This document shows, one piece after another, positions 25,701 through 34,083 of a DNA stretch of 56,175 nt (its first letter is position 1; the number at the start of each line of letters is the position of its first letter). Below the pieces are notes generated by a model. That model saw only the letters and a list, made by a program, of their open reading frames with translations. It had not been told where the DNA came from and did not search any database. Where the stretch lies: the NCBI GenBank assembly GCA_937924895.1, contig CALEYP010000113.1, positions 1-56,175 on the forward strand, in the 5' to 3' direction. The DNA comes from an uncultured Alphaproteobacteria bacterium. GTDB lineage: Bacteria; Pseudomonadota; Alphaproteobacteria; Puniceispirillales; Puniceispirillaceae. The position numbers and the translations under genes are program-made.

Positions 25701-25910
25701 TTAGTCTAGATCTTCGGCAAGAACAGTCAGCTGAACATGGTAGCATGTCTCGCCATCTTCATCATCACGATAGACAACACCAAGTGTTTCGCCTGCAATC
25801 TCAAATTCCACAGAATCGCTCGTTTGAGGGCGGTGAACAAGGCGGATGGTCTGGTTACCAAATAGTGATTTTAGATATGATTCTACTTTTTGAATGTCAG
25901 ACGTTTCCAT
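25701..25910 (-). CDS. DUF3126 family protein
   Basis: A 69-residue soluble acidic protein. The pattern DIQKVESYLKSLFGN, RLVHRPQTSDSVEF and GVVYRDDEDGETCYHVQLTVL matches DUF3126, a short family confined, as far as I know, to alphaproteobacteria and without known function. It stands alone between the EamA gene start (25611) and a zinc-ribbon gene. Confidence 0.83.
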   Translation of the reverse strand: METSDIQKVESYLKSLFGNQTIRLVHRPQTSDSVEFEIAGETLGVVYRDDEDGETCYHVQLTVLAEDLD

Positions 25911-26014
25911 AAGTCACCTTCGTGTTTTTATTGCATCTCTGTTGGACAGGGTAACAAGTTTTATTGTTGCGTGCCACTACCTACATGCTCTCTTTTTGTG
26001 ATGCAATTAGCTTT

Positions 26015-26293
26015 TTAGCTATGACGCGCTAATTGACCGCCATGACGCGGCCAGGCGGGGCGTGTTGCGATATCATTGGCTTGGCATTGGCTGCACTTCA
26101 TATGTTGCCCAATTTCTGGCACAGGATAATGAAGGCCTAATTTTGTAACAAACGGATCAATGGCTAATTCAGCATTGTGGCCGCAGCGATTACACCAGCA
26201 GAACAGTTGCAACGCTTCTTTTTGTAAATCTTGCAATGTGATGGGGGAGAGTGGCTCTGTTTTAGCGATATCTTGTGTTTTAAAGGCACCCAT
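26015..26293 (-). CDS. Small zinc-ribbon-like protein
   Basis: A 92-residue soluble protein with two CxxC pairs: CNRCGHNAELAIDPF near 34-37 and MKCSQCQANDIATRPAWP near 67-71. Four cysteines with this spacing should bind one zinc ion. Similar short proteins occur widely in alphaproteobacteria without known function. Upstream of its start, at 26329-26370, lies a perfect 11-bp inverted repeat that could control it. Confidence 0.68.
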   Translation of the reverse strand: MGAFKTQDIAKTEPLSPITLQDLQKEALQLFCWCNRCGHNAELAIDPFVTKLGLHYPVPEIGQHMKCSQCQANDIATRPAWPRHGGQLARHS

Positions 26294-26328
26294 CAGACCT
26301 TAATCTCCCCATTCCTTTGCTACATAAT

Positions 26329-26370
26329 ACTAAATTAGATCATATTGTTCTTGTTTTGTTCTAATTTAGT
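26329..26370. promoter_or_regulatory. Perfect 11-bp inverted repeat upstream of zinc-ribbon gene
   Basis: ACTAAATTAGA (26329-26339) is mirrored exactly by TCTAATTTAGT (26360-26370) with a 20-nt AT-rich spacer. It lies 36 bases upstream of the minus-strand gene that starts at 26293. It could be a pair of operator half-sites two helical turns apart, or an AT-rich hairpin in the 3' region of the DUF2794 transcript. It lacks a U-tract, so a terminator role is less likely. Confidence 0.4.
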
Positions 26371-26468
26371 AATTATAAAAGTTCAAGAGAAAAAAATCAA
26401 AGGGGCGCATGGCTGACGGCATCCGCAAATGTGAAAATAGGTAACAGGAATGACGGTGCTAGGTGCGG

Positions 26469-26798
26469 CTAGCTTTGCACCAATTTAGGGATTTTCTCAA
26501 AACTCTCTAAGATGGTGCTAAGTTTCGATGAGCGAGCGACCACTCTTTTGCGGTCGCGCAACATGAAAAGCGGCGCTTCTTTGCCTTGTGGACGATGTTT
26601 TTCAATCACATAAATCGGTGTTTCCTGACTATGTTTAAAGATAGAGAAAAACGCGACTTTTGGCGTATGGTCCAGCGCATAGTCACGCCATTCAGCACGT
26701 GCCACGCGCGTGCTGTAGGCGGCAACGATCTGGGTGAATTCAGATTTGGAAAAATAAAAAGGACGATCGCGACGTTTTAGCGGCGTGACAGATGACAT
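26469..26798 (-). CDS. DUF2794 family protein
   Basis: A 109-residue soluble, basic protein. The order of FYFSKSEFTQIVAAYSTRVA, EWRDYALDH, AFFSIFKHSQETPIYVIEK and a final helix with STILESFEKI matches the alphaproteobacterial DUF2794 family, whose function I do not know. It is transcribed away from the yfgM-bamB-der operon, with a 244-bp divergent promoter region between them in which I see no further gene. Confidence 0.8.
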   Translation of the reverse strand: MSSVTPLKRRDRPFYFSKSEFTQIVAAYSTRVARAEWRDYALDHTPKVAFFSIFKHSQETPIYVIEKHRPQGKEAPLFMLRDRKRVVARSSKLSTILESFEKIPKLVQS

Positions 26799-27042
26799 TG
26801 GTCCTTTTTTCCTTTCAGCTTACTCATCTTGCTTCATCGTAACATAATTCAAACATCACCACTATCTAGTCTTTATGCAGGAATTCATAAAATTCGGCGT
26901 ATGAGAGTGAAAATCATAGCGTTTAGTCCTAGCTGTTTGGCACAAATTCCAGTATGGTGTGACGCTAATAGAAGAAAATGCATTAGCTGAAGGCGCATCT
27001 TGCGTAAAGCTGGTGCCGTGCTGCTAGTTAGAGTGGAATAAG

Positions 27043-27669
27043 ATGGCTGATATTATTGATGAAATTAATGAAGAGCTGAAGCAAGAGCGTATGCAGGCCC
27101 TATTTGCCAAATATGGGAAATATGTTGGCGCCTTTGCGGCTGCGGTTGTGGCGATTGTGGTGGCCAGCCAAGCTTATAATTTATACGAACAATCCTCTCG
27201 TGAAACGGCCGCTAATGCCTATTTCTCTGCGTTGGGCGAGGAAGAGATCGGTGCCAGTCTTGCGGCGGCATCAGGTGAGATGAATGATGGATATCTCATG
27301 CTCTCTGAGTTTGTCACAGCGGCAGAGCTTGTCCGTAATGAGCAGCCAGCTGAGGCTGTTGCCTTATATAACGCGATTGCCGCTGATAACAGCAATCGTC
27401 AGATTTACCGCGATTTTGCGACATTGCTTGCCGTGCGTCACGCATCAGAGACAGCCACGGCAGAGGCACTTCTGGCACAGATTGCCCCTGTGGCAGAGAC
27501 AGCTAGCCCTGTGCAAGGTCTTGCGCTTGAGTTGCAAGCTGATATTGCCCTGAAATCAGGAGATGTTGCCGCTGCCAGGTCCTATTTAGAGCAGATTGTT
27601 GATTTGCAAGATATTCCAAATGGTCTGCGTCAGCGTGCGGCCTCTCTACTCATTGCCCTTGGGTCTTAA
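27043..27669 (+). CDS. YfgM-like membrane-anchored TPR protein
   Basis: A 208-residue protein with a short cytoplasmic N-terminus (DIIDEINEELKQERMQALFAK... at 4-24), one membrane helix (about 27-47) and a periplasmic helical region with TPR-like repeats. This is the layout of YfgM (TPR_21 family), which works with the SecYEG/PpiD exit site and periplasmic chaperones. The order of this gene, bamB and der is the same as in Escherichia coli, which supports the assignment more strongly than the sequence alone. Confidence 0.82.
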   Translation: MADIIDEINEELKQERMQALFAKYGKYVGAFAAAVVAIVVASQAYNLYEQSSRETAANAYFSALGEEEIGASLAAASGEMNDGYLMLSEFVTAAELVRNEQPAEAVALYNAIAADNSNRQIYRDFATLLAVRHASETATAEALLAQIAPVAETASPVQGLALELQADIALKSGDVAAARSYLEQIVDLQDIPNGLRQRAASLLIALGS

Positions 27670-27702
27670 CGGATAAGTCCTGATTGAATAAAGTGAGCAT
27701 TT

Positions 27703-29028
27703 GTGATGAAGGCATCATCTATCACCTCTTTTGTCCTAACCGCTGCGCTAGCGGTTGCACTTAGTGCCTGTAGTGAAAAAGAACTCATCTTGAAAGGTGA
27801 GCGTACGGCAGTTTTGCCAGCTTTGGACTTTGTCACCATTGATACGGATGCTGCGGACGAAGGCGCCCAATTAGGAGATGCGCGTGTCAATCGCGCCTTT
27901 ACCCATGCTGGTGGCACATCCGGCCATGCGATTGGTCATCTGTCATTAGGGGATCGTATCTCACCCGTCTGGCAGGTAAGCATCGAAAAAGCGCCTGATA
28001 TTACTGTGGAATTAGCGCAGCCTGTCATCGCCAATGATGCGGTGTATGCGCTAGGCGGTGATGGCATGCTTCACGCGCTTAACCTCAATGATGGTGCAGT
28101 ATTATGGACGCAAACGGTTGAAGTGCTGATCGATGAGCCGCTCCCTGGTGTTGCAGGTGGCATTGCCGCCTCAGATAATTATATCGTTGCACATGCTAGC
28201 CAATTTGACTTGGTGTCTCTTGATCCGGCTTCTGGCGAGGTGCGCTGGCGTGTGACTCACCCCGAACGCCTTAAAGGTGGGCCTACCTTGGTGAATGAAG
28301 AAGGGGTTCTAGTCTCCGATGTGAATGGGGAATTATACCTCTATGACCTTGAGACAGGCGCAGGTTTGTGGCAGCGTGCGGGATTACCGACAAATACAGT
28401 TGTGTTTGGTGCACCTGCTCCGGCCTATGCAGGAACTGAGGTTGTCTTGGCTGGTGCGGGCGGTGAAATTGCCATTTATGATCCCGCCTCTGGTGATTTA
28501 TTGTGGGCTGATAGCCTTGCTAGCTTGAACCCGCGCACGCCCTTGCAAGAATTAGGGGATGTGCTAGCGCATCCGGTTCATGATGGCAGTTTGCTTTTTG
28601 TTATCAGCCAATCAGGTCGTATGGTTGCGTTCCAAGCCGCAACAGGTATTGAGATTTGGGAACAACCAATCTCATCAATCGAAATGCCATGGGTCGCTGG
28701 TGATACTATCTTTGTCACATCTGTTGATGGCCGGCTTTATAGCTTGCGTCGTAATGATGGCGCCGCGCGATGGATCACAGAGATGCCAGGCGCCTTACCA
28801 TTGGGCACGTTTGCGTCTGAGACCATTCCCTCCTTCTCTATGCCTGTAGTGGCATCAGGGCAAGTCTATGTCCTTGATCGCAATGGTCATTTACGGAGCT
28901 ATGATGCCCAAACCGGTGCCCAACTCTCTGATCAGAGCTTGTCAGGCACATTCACAACCCCGCCGACTGTGGCACAAGAATCGCTTATTTTATTAAATCA
29001 TCAGGGCACATTATTTGTGTATCGTTAA
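27703..29028 (+). CDS. bamB: Outer-membrane assembly lipoprotein BamB
   Basis: An eight-bladed beta-propeller lipoprotein of the BAM complex, which folds outer-membrane beta-barrels. The signal peptide ends in the lipobox ALSAC with Cys about residue 23, so it is anchored in the outer membrane. Several propeller repeats show the PQQ-like signature: GDGMLHALNLNDGAVLWTQ, DLVSLDPASGEVRWRV, ELYLYDLETGAGLW and RMVAFQAATGIEIWE. GTG 27703 and ATG 27706 are adjacent possible starts. The 441-residue length is slightly above the E. coli protein. der follows after six bases. Confidence 0.9.
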   Translation: MMKASSITSFVLTAALAVALSACSEKELILKGERTAVLPALDFVTIDTDAADEGAQLGDARVNRAFTHAGGTSGHAIGHLSLGDRISPVWQVSIEKAPDITVELAQPVIANDAVYALGGDGMLHALNLNDGAVLWTQTVEVLIDEPLPGVAGGIAASDNYIVAHASQFDLVSLDPASGEVRWRVTHPERLKGGPTLVNEEGVLVSDVNGELYLYDLETGAGLWQRAGLPTNTVVFGAPAPAYAGTEVVLAGAGGEIAIYDPASGDLLWADSLASLNPRTPLQELGDVLAHPVHDGSLLFVISQSGRMVAFQAATGIEIWEQPISSIEMPWVAGDTIFVTSVDGRLYSLRRNDGAARWITEMPGALPLGTFASETIPSFSMPVVASGQVYVLDRNGHLRSYDAQTGAQLSDQSLSGTFTTPPTVAQESLILLNHQGTLFVYR

Positions 29029-29034
29029 AAGATC

Positions 29035-30501
29035 ATGGTAACCATCGCCATTGTTGGCCGGCCAAATGTCGGCAAATCAACTTTATTTAACCGTCTAACA
29101 GGGCGGCAACATGCGATTGTTGATGATCGGCCAGGGGTCACGCGTGACCGCCGTGAAGGCGAGGCGACGCTGGCCGGTATGGAATTTAATCTTGTCGATA
29201 CCGCTGGTTTGGAACAGGCAAAGGATGGGTCTCTTGCGGCTCGTATGACAGCGCAGTCTGAACGCGCGATAGCATTGGCTGATATCATTTTGATGGTCAT
29301 CGATGCCAGAGCTGGCTTATTACCTGATGACCATCATTTCGCCCGCCAGCTCCGCAAATCACAACGTCCGGTTATTTTATTGGCAAATAAATGTGAGGGC
29401 AAACAGGGGTCTGTCGGGGCAGCTGAAGCCTGGGAGTTAGGCTTAGATATGCCTGTCCCAATCTCTGCGGCGCATGGTGAAGGCCTTGTTGATCTGCATG
29501 ATGCGATTTTAGATAAAGCAGACATGCTTGGTCTCACAGCTCAGCTTTTCGGTGAAGAAGACACAGAAGATGATGAAGGTGAAGAGGTCATCGGTGCGGT
29601 GTCTTCTGAAGATGGTTATGAGCTTGATGAAGATGGCGTTATTACCTTTGAAGATGAGCGTGAGGATATCACCTTCGAAGAGGAAGAGGTGGGGCCTATC
29701 TCGCTTGCTATCATTGGGCGTCCAAATATGGGCAAATCAACCCTTATCAATACCTTGATCAAAGAAGATAGATTGCTGACAGGGCCTGAGGCAGGGATTA
29801 CGAGAGACGCCATTTCTCTGCCATTTAGTTATCGTGGGCAGGACTATAAGCTTGTTGATACCGCTGGTATCCGCCGTCAGGCGCGTGTCGTTGATAATGT
29901 CGAGCGGCTTATGGTCGGAGATGCTGAGCGTGCCATTCAATATGCGCAAGTCTGTGTCCTAATGCTAGATGCGCGCCAACCACCTCATAAGCAAGATATG
30001 GCGATTGCCCGTCATGTGGCGAATGAAGGTCGTGCCTTGGTCATTGCTGCCAATATGTGGGATGATGTCGCTGATAAGCAAAAATCGCTCGACCAAATTT
30101 ACGATAGACTTCAAACATCATTGGCGCAGTTGCGCGGTATTCCCGTGGTGCCTATCTCTGGCTTGCATGGCAAGGGGCTAGATAAATTATTTAAGGCTGT
30201 GACTTATATTGAACGTGTCTGGAATACGCGTATCTCTACCGGACGGCTGAATAGATGGCTAGAGCCAATGCTTGAAGCCCATCCCCCGCCATTGGTGCAA
30301 GGGCGTCGTTTGCGTATTCGTTACATGACACAGATTAAATCTCGCCCGCCGACATTTGCCCTGTTTGTCAGCCGGCCAGCTGATTTGCCTGATCATTATC
30401 TGCGCTATTTGGTTGGTGGTTTGAGGGCTGATTTTGGCCTTGACGGTATCCCTGTACGGATGGTGATGCGCAAAGGTAAAAACCCCTACGTCAAAGATTA
30501 A
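29035..30501 (+). CDS. der: Ribosome assembly GTPase Der (EngA)
   Basis: A double GTPase needed for 50S subunit maturation. The first G domain has GRPNVGKSTLFNRLTG (about 7-22) and DTAGLE. The second has GRPNMGKSTLINTLI (about 229-243), DTAGIRRQ and an NMWD in the NKxD position. The C-terminal KH-like domain runs from about 400 to 488. Between the two G domains is a long acidic linker (about 178-222) packed with Glu and Asp, longer than usual. The start is six bases after bamB. Confidence 0.96.
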   Translation: MVTIAIVGRPNVGKSTLFNRLTGRQHAIVDDRPGVTRDRREGEATLAGMEFNLVDTAGLEQAKDGSLAARMTAQSERAIALADIILMVIDARAGLLPDDHHFARQLRKSQRPVILLANKCEGKQGSVGAAEAWELGLDMPVPISAAHGEGLVDLHDAILDKADMLGLTAQLFGEEDTEDDEGEEVIGAVSSEDGYELDEDGVITFEDEREDITFEEEEVGPISLAIIGRPNMGKSTLINTLIKEDRLLTGPEAGITRDAISLPFSYRGQDYKLVDTAGIRRQARVVDNVERLMVGDAERAIQYAQVCVLMLDARQPPHKQDMAIARHVANEGRALVIAANMWDDVADKQKSLDQIYDRLQTSLAQLRGIPVVPISGLHGKGLDKLFKAVTYIERVWNTRISTGRLNRWLEPMLEAHPPPLVQGRRLRIRYMTQIKSRPPTFALFVSRPADLPDHYLRYLVGGLRADFGLDGIPVRMVMRKGKNPYVKD

Positions 30502-30519
30502 TCTCTCGTAACAACAGGG

Positions 30520-31443
30520 TTATTGCGCAGCCGATAGATGGGGCAGCGCCATTGTTAACTCTGTTGTCAGAGCTGTTATTGTACGTCCAAGCGATAGTAA
30601 TTTGGCTTCATGAAGCCTATCATCAAACACAGCGTGCGGCTTTGCGACATAGAGGCGACGATTAATCTCAATTTGCAGCGCAAAAGTGGGGCCGTGCATA
30701 TCGCCATAATGTTTTGTAATATAGCCACCAGCATAAGGATAATTCCAGGCATGGCTAAGGCCAGTTTGTGCCATGAAACGGTCAATCATTTTGCGGAAGA
30801 GGGGTGGCAAACTGCGCCCATGACAATCTCCAAAAATGATATCTGGCAATGATTTGCCATGGGCTTGCCCCGGCATAGAATGCACATCAACCAAAAGGGC
30901 ATGGCCAAAAAGCCTCTGGCGCTGGGTAAGGGCCCGTTGTAATTGCTGGTGATAGGGCGTGTGAAACCTGTCTCGCAGGTGGCAGGCGATGGCATAGTTT
31001 GGCGGGGTGACATATAAGGGGGTGCGTTTGGCCGATAGGCGCGGCATGACCCCATAACCAGATGTGATATAGGCGCGATAGTCATCTTGGTCTTGATGTG
31101 ATGGTATGTTGTCTTGATATAACGCGCTATCAAAGGCATCTGCTGGGCGATTAACATCTATCAGGGCGCGGCTCAAACAGGCAGCTACCACACTGCATCC
31201 TTGGTCAGCAAAGACTGATGCCAGTAAATCAGTGCCAATATCTTCTAAGCTGCGAAACCTGTCTAAGTCATGACATCCTTGTGCAAGGATCTCTGCCGGG
31301 TAGGCACGTCCTCCATGAGGCAATGAGAGATATAAAGGCGTTATGTCCGTCTGGTCATGCGTGTTTATCACCTTGATATCAGCAAGGGGGAGAAGCTGGG
31401 CTGAATGATGATAAATGACAGGTGGTTTCATTCTGTAACGCAT
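30520..31443 (-). CDS. N-formylglutamate amidohydrolase
   Basis: Hydrolyses N-formylglutamate or a similar N-acyl amino acid, typically in histidine breakdown. Family motifs are SLPHGGRAYP, DRFRSLEDIGTDLLA, LSRALIDVNRPADAFD, LLVDVHSMPG and an end region with YAGGYITKHYG. HGG and DVHSMPG carry the expected metal ligands. The open frame continues upstream to 31638, across the antisense strand of the tRNA-Val gene, so the true start must be later: ATG 31443 or 31431, neither with a strong ribosome site. No other hut genes are nearby. Confidence 0.82.
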   Translation of the reverse strand: MRYRMKPPVIYHHSAQLLPLADIKVINTHDQTDITPLYLSLPHGGRAYPAEILAQGCHDLDRFRSLEDIGTDLLASVFADQGCSVVAACLSRALIDVNRPADAFDSALYQDNIPSHQDQDDYRAYITSGYGVMPRLSAKRTPLYVTPPNYAIACHLRDRFHTPYHQQLQRALTQRQRLFGHALLVDVHSMPGQAHGKSLPDIIFGDCHGRSLPPLFRKMIDRFMAQTGLSHAWNYPYAGGYITKHYGDMHGPTFALQIEINRRLYVAKPHAVFDDRLHEAKLLSLGRTITALTTELTMALPHLSAAQ

Positions 31444-31477
31444 TATCTGGATAAGCCAAGATTGGCGGATTGATGGC

Positions 31478-31506
31478 TTGACTATCCCCCATCTATCCCC
31501 TAAATA
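31478..31506 (+). promoter_or_regulatory. Sigma-70-type promoter of tRNA-Val
   Basis: TTGACT (31478-31483) and TAAATA (31501-31506) are separated by exactly 17 bases. The expected transcription start near 31513 lies about 30 bases before the mature tRNA 5' end. This is the best consensus promoter I found in the window. Confidence 0.65.
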
Positions 31507-31541
31507 ACAAGTCTCTTGCATCGCAAGATGACAAAGATGAC

Positions 31542-31616
31542 GGAGCGTTAGCTCAGCGGGAGAGCACCACGTTGACATCGTGGGGGTCACTAGTTCGATC
31601 CTAGTACGCTCCACCA
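31542..31616 (+). tRNA. tRNA-Val (anticodon GAC)
   Basis: A full cloverleaf can be folded by hand. The acceptor GGAGCGT (31542-31548) pairs with ACGCTCC (31606-31612), and the D arm is TAGCTCAGCGGGAGAGCA. The anticodon stem is CCACG/CGTGG with loop TTGACAT and anticodon GAC at 31574-31576. The T arm is ACTAG-TTCGATC-CTAGT, followed by discriminator A and an encoded CCA. GAC reads GTC and GTT valine codons. A promoter precedes it and a hairpin terminator follows. Confidence 0.97.
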
Positions 31617-31622
31617 TCTTAT

Positions 31623-31662
31623 GCAAAAGCAGCGCCACCTTGAAAAAGGGGCGCTGTTTTGC
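31623..31662 (+). terminator. Terminator hairpin after tRNA-Val
   Basis: GCAAAAGCAGCGCC (31623-31636) pairs with GGCGCTGTTTTGC (31650-31662) with a single bulge. The T-run lies in the descending arm, so the GC core CAGCGCC/GGCGCTG plus TTTT acts as an intrinsic terminator for the tRNA transcript. It also abuts the stop of the minus-strand gene at 31664 and may serve it. Confidence 0.7.
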
Positions 31663-31663
31663 G

Positions 31664-31924
31664 TTAGTGGCTTACATCAAAGGCAACATCACCCTTGTTA
31701 CGGCCTTGATACATCTTCCATAGTTGGTCAAATAGTTCATCATTCATAGAGGCATAAATAGCGCGCCCTGCCTCATCAGCGTCAAAAACCAAACGCAGTA
31801 GCTCAACAAACCCTGTGCGATCACCAGGCTGCGCCAGCCCATGCGTGGCCAGAAACTGGTCAGTTCTCGCAAAAATGGCTTCAATCATCTGATTCATTTG
31901 GTCAAGGGTTGGGTTATCACTCAT
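31664..31924 (-). CDS. Unrecognised 86-residue helical protein
   Basis: A small acidic, probably all-helical soluble protein with no signal peptide. Visible stretches are LDQMNQMIEAIFARTDQFL and a C-terminal DELFDQLWKMYQGRNKGD. I do not recognise a family. It lies nine bases downstream of the DUF952 gene, so it is probably the last gene of a three-gene minus-strand operon with YaiI and DUF952. Confidence 0.6.
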   Translation of the reverse strand: MSDNPTLDQMNQMIEAIFARTDQFLATHGLAQPGDRTGFVELLRLVFDADEAGRAIYASMNDELFDQLWKMYQGRNKGDVAFDVSH

Positions 31925-31933
31925 GGCACTCTC

Positions 31934-32281
31934 TTATTCTGGTGTAAAAGCAGGAAGGATATGACGTCCATCGGCCCCCACGGATAGCGACCAAGTTTGA
32001 ACCACAGCTGACAGCGGTAATTTATCATAGAGATGCGGGAATAATTGCCCCCCACGAGACTCCTCCCAAGTTATGTCTAGTTTATGGCTATCAATCTCAA
32101 TCAAGCTTAGCCCCTCTTGTGCTGTAAAGTGCAGATGTGCGGTCTCAGCTACTTGTGAGGCGGTTGAGAAATGAATATAGCCATCGACTAAATCAATGCC
32201 AGCCCCCGTAAAATGGCCTTCTGCCTCTGCAGCTTGCCAGATATCAGTTGGACAAATTTTATAGATGTAACGAGATGTCAT
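31934..32281 (-). CDS. DUF952 family protein
   Basis: A 115-residue soluble protein. The motif order IYKICPTDIWQAAEAEGHF, DLVDGYIHFSTASQVAETA, LIEIDSHKL and FPHLYDKLPLSAV is diagnostic of DUF952, a family with an ADP-ribosyltransferase-like fold and no established function. It lies between the YaiI gene (14 bases upstream) and an unknown small gene. Confidence 0.87.
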   Translation of the reverse strand: MTSRYIYKICPTDIWQAAEAEGHFTGAGIDLVDGYIHFSTASQVAETAHLHFTAQEGLSLIEIDSHKLDITWEESRGGQLFPHLYDKLPLSAVVQTWSLSVGADGRHILPAFTPE

Positions 32282-32294
32282 GGCTGGCCTATCC

Positions 32295-32744
32295 TTATGA
32301 TGTTATGCGGCGGCATAGCTGGTCAAGCATTTGGCTAAACCGTCCTCTATCGGCTTTGCTAAAGGGGCGTCCCTTACTCTGGTGAAAGGGGTCTGAGCTG
32401 CGAATATCTGCCATCAAGTCACGGCTGGCAAGTATCATGCCGCTATTTTTTTCATCAATCACAGACCCGTCTGGGCGCAAGACAAAGGCCCCCTTTGCCA
32501 CAGCCTTCACCGCCAAGGGAATATCATTTGTCACAAGAATATCTTGCGATTGAATTTCGGTATCAATCCATTTGTCTGCCTCATCTGGGCCAGATGCCAC
32601 GATTTGCAAAGCGATAAGAGGGTGGGGGTGCGGGCGGATACCGCCATTACATACCATGATGGTTTGTATCTGGTGGCGGATAGCCACTTTCGCAATTTCA
32701 TCTTTCACAGGACAGGCATCAGCATCCACATAAAGGCTTGGCAT
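32295..32744 (-). CDS. YaiI/YqxD family protein (DUF188)
   Basis: A 149-residue protein of the YaiI/YqxD family, related to PIN-type nucleases. The conserved acidic start YVDADACPVKDEI, the ASGPDEADKWI segment, TNDIPLAVKAVAKGAFVLRPDG and the basic end region around GRPFSKADRGRFSQMLD are all present. The clustered aspartates could bind metal, but activity is unproven for the family. It is the first gene of a minus-strand operon. Confidence 0.88.
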   Translation of the reverse strand: MPSLYVDADACPVKDEIAKVAIRHQIQTIMVCNGGIRPHPHPLIALQIVASGPDEADKWIDTEIQSQDILVTNDIPLAVKAVAKGAFVLRPDGSVIDEKNSGMILASRDLMADIRSSDPFHQSKGRPFSKADRGRFSQMLDQLCRRITS

Positions 32745-32834
32745 TCATTTCTCCGCTATTCGCCATCCGCGTGATAGAATAGAGTAGCGTGTGGTATCAG
32801 CCAAGACTTACCACAAAAAAAGAAAGGGACCTGA

Positions 32835-33578
32835 TTGTTATTCTATCTCATCTTAATGTTGGGCGGCTTCGTCGGTGGCTTTGTTAATGGCTTGGCAGGG
32901 TTTGGCACAGCACTATTTGCGCTTGGATTTTTCTTAAACATTCTACCGCCAGCAGAGGCGGTTGCCATTATATTCCTCATGTCATTCATCAGTGGGATGA
33001 TGGGACTTTGGGCGGTGCGGTCTCAGCTTCGTACCTCATGGCAGTTGGCGGCAAACTTTACATTACCAGGCATGTTATGTGTGCCGTTGGGGATTCTGGC
33101 TTTGGCAGCCATAGATGCTATTTTCTTGCGAATATTGGTAGGGGTGATGCTGGTGGGGTATGGCGGCTATTTTACCTGTGCTAACCAATTGCCTCAGCTG
33201 AGTGGGTCATATCCTTATCTCGATCGGATTATCGGGGCCATTGGGGGGTTTCTAGGCGGCTTGGCTTCGTTATCTGGTGCCTTGCCAACCATGTGGCTAG
33301 CAATGCGCGCCCTGCCCAAAGTAGAGATGCGCGCTGTTATCCAATCCTATAATATGGTGATGGTAAGTTTGGCCATCTCGCTGCTAGCGTGGCATGGGGG
33401 ATATCAGCAACCCTCATTAATAGCGCATAGCCTCATAGCGGTGATAAGCGCCGTGATTGGTGCGCGTGTGGGGCTATGGCTGTTTCAAGGTTTGCATGAT
33501 GCGCAATTCAAACGTCTAATTGTAGCGCTTACGCTGTTATCAGGCTGTGCTGTGTTAGGGCATGCGCTCTATAGTTAA
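32835..33578 (+). CDS. TauE/SafE family sulfite/anion exporter
   Basis: A 247-residue inner-membrane protein with about eight hydrophobic segments. The first helix has GGFVGGFVNGLAGFGTALFA and the second half has the matching IGAIGGFLGGLASLSGALPT, the duplicated signature of TauE/SafE proteins that export sulfite, sulfoacetate or other anions. The start is TTG at 32835, preceded by GAAAGGGACCTGA, which is a good ribosome site; no in-frame ATG precedes the first helix. The substrate is not determined. Confidence 0.85.
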   Translation: MLFYLILMLGGFVGGFVNGLAGFGTALFALGFFLNILPPAEAVAIIFLMSFISGMMGLWAVRSQLRTSWQLAANFTLPGMLCVPLGILALAAIDAIFLRILVGVMLVGYGGYFTCANQLPQLSGSYPYLDRIIGAIGGFLGGLASLSGALPTMWLAMRALPKVEMRAVIQSYNMVMVSLAISLLAWHGGYQQPSLIAHSLIAVISAVIGARVGLWLFQGLHDAQFKRLIVALTLLSGCAVLGHALYS

Positions 33579-33580
33579 TA

Positions 33581-33940
33581 TCAGTGATGATTGATGATTT
33601 GCGGGGCCAAGCCACTTACAGCCGCAAGAATGATGTCTTTGTCCTCTGCATCGATGCCTGCATCATCAAGCGCCTTCGCAAGATGTCCCGCCACAGCCTG
33701 AAAATGACCGCTACTAATCTCATATGCCGCATGCGCTTCACCCATTGAGCGTCCTTCATAGATATCTGGGCCACCTGTCAGGCTGCCAATAAAAGCGGCC
33801 ATGTGATCTCTCAGATTATCCATATCAACGGCCGCAAAGAAGGGCCGTAAAGTGTCATCTGCTAACAGATAATCATATAAATATTCGGAGACACCGCTTG
33901 TGAGGCGGCTGCCATATTTTACGTAGAGAGTCTCAATCAT
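33581..33940 (-). CDS. Group I truncated haemoglobin-like protein
   Basis: A 119-residue globin of the short 2-over-2 fold. The pattern FFAAVDMDNLRDHMAAFIGSLTG (35-57), then YEGRSMGEAHAAYEISSGHF with the presumed proximal histidine in GHFQAVAGHL, matches group I truncated haemoglobins. These bind oxygen or nitric oxide. It lies back to back with a SOUL-type haem protein gene, 126-150 bp away depending on the start used, which makes a shared haem-related role possible. Confidence 0.83.
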   Translation of the reverse strand: MIETLYVKYGSRLTSGVSEYLYDYLLADDTLRPFFAAVDMDNLRDHMAAFIGSLTGGPDIYEGRSMGEAHAAYEISSGHFQAVAGHLAKALDDAGIDAEDKDIILAAVSGLAPQIINHH

Positions 33941-34083
33941 AGTCTTATGGTCCTGTATCGCATCTCACTCCCAGATTAGACGATCGCAAGTTTAATCTTT
34001 TCGAGCAAGTAGCAATTTTCGTTTTTTCTAAATCTCTTTCATATTGTAGAAAGCCAGCTCTTCATGTGCTGCGTACTAAAAGT

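Noticed and set aside
31444..31638. N-terminal 65-residue extension of the N-formylglutamate amidohydrolase frame
   Set aside because: It runs antisense through the tRNA-Val gene and its promoter and does not resemble the family N-terminus.
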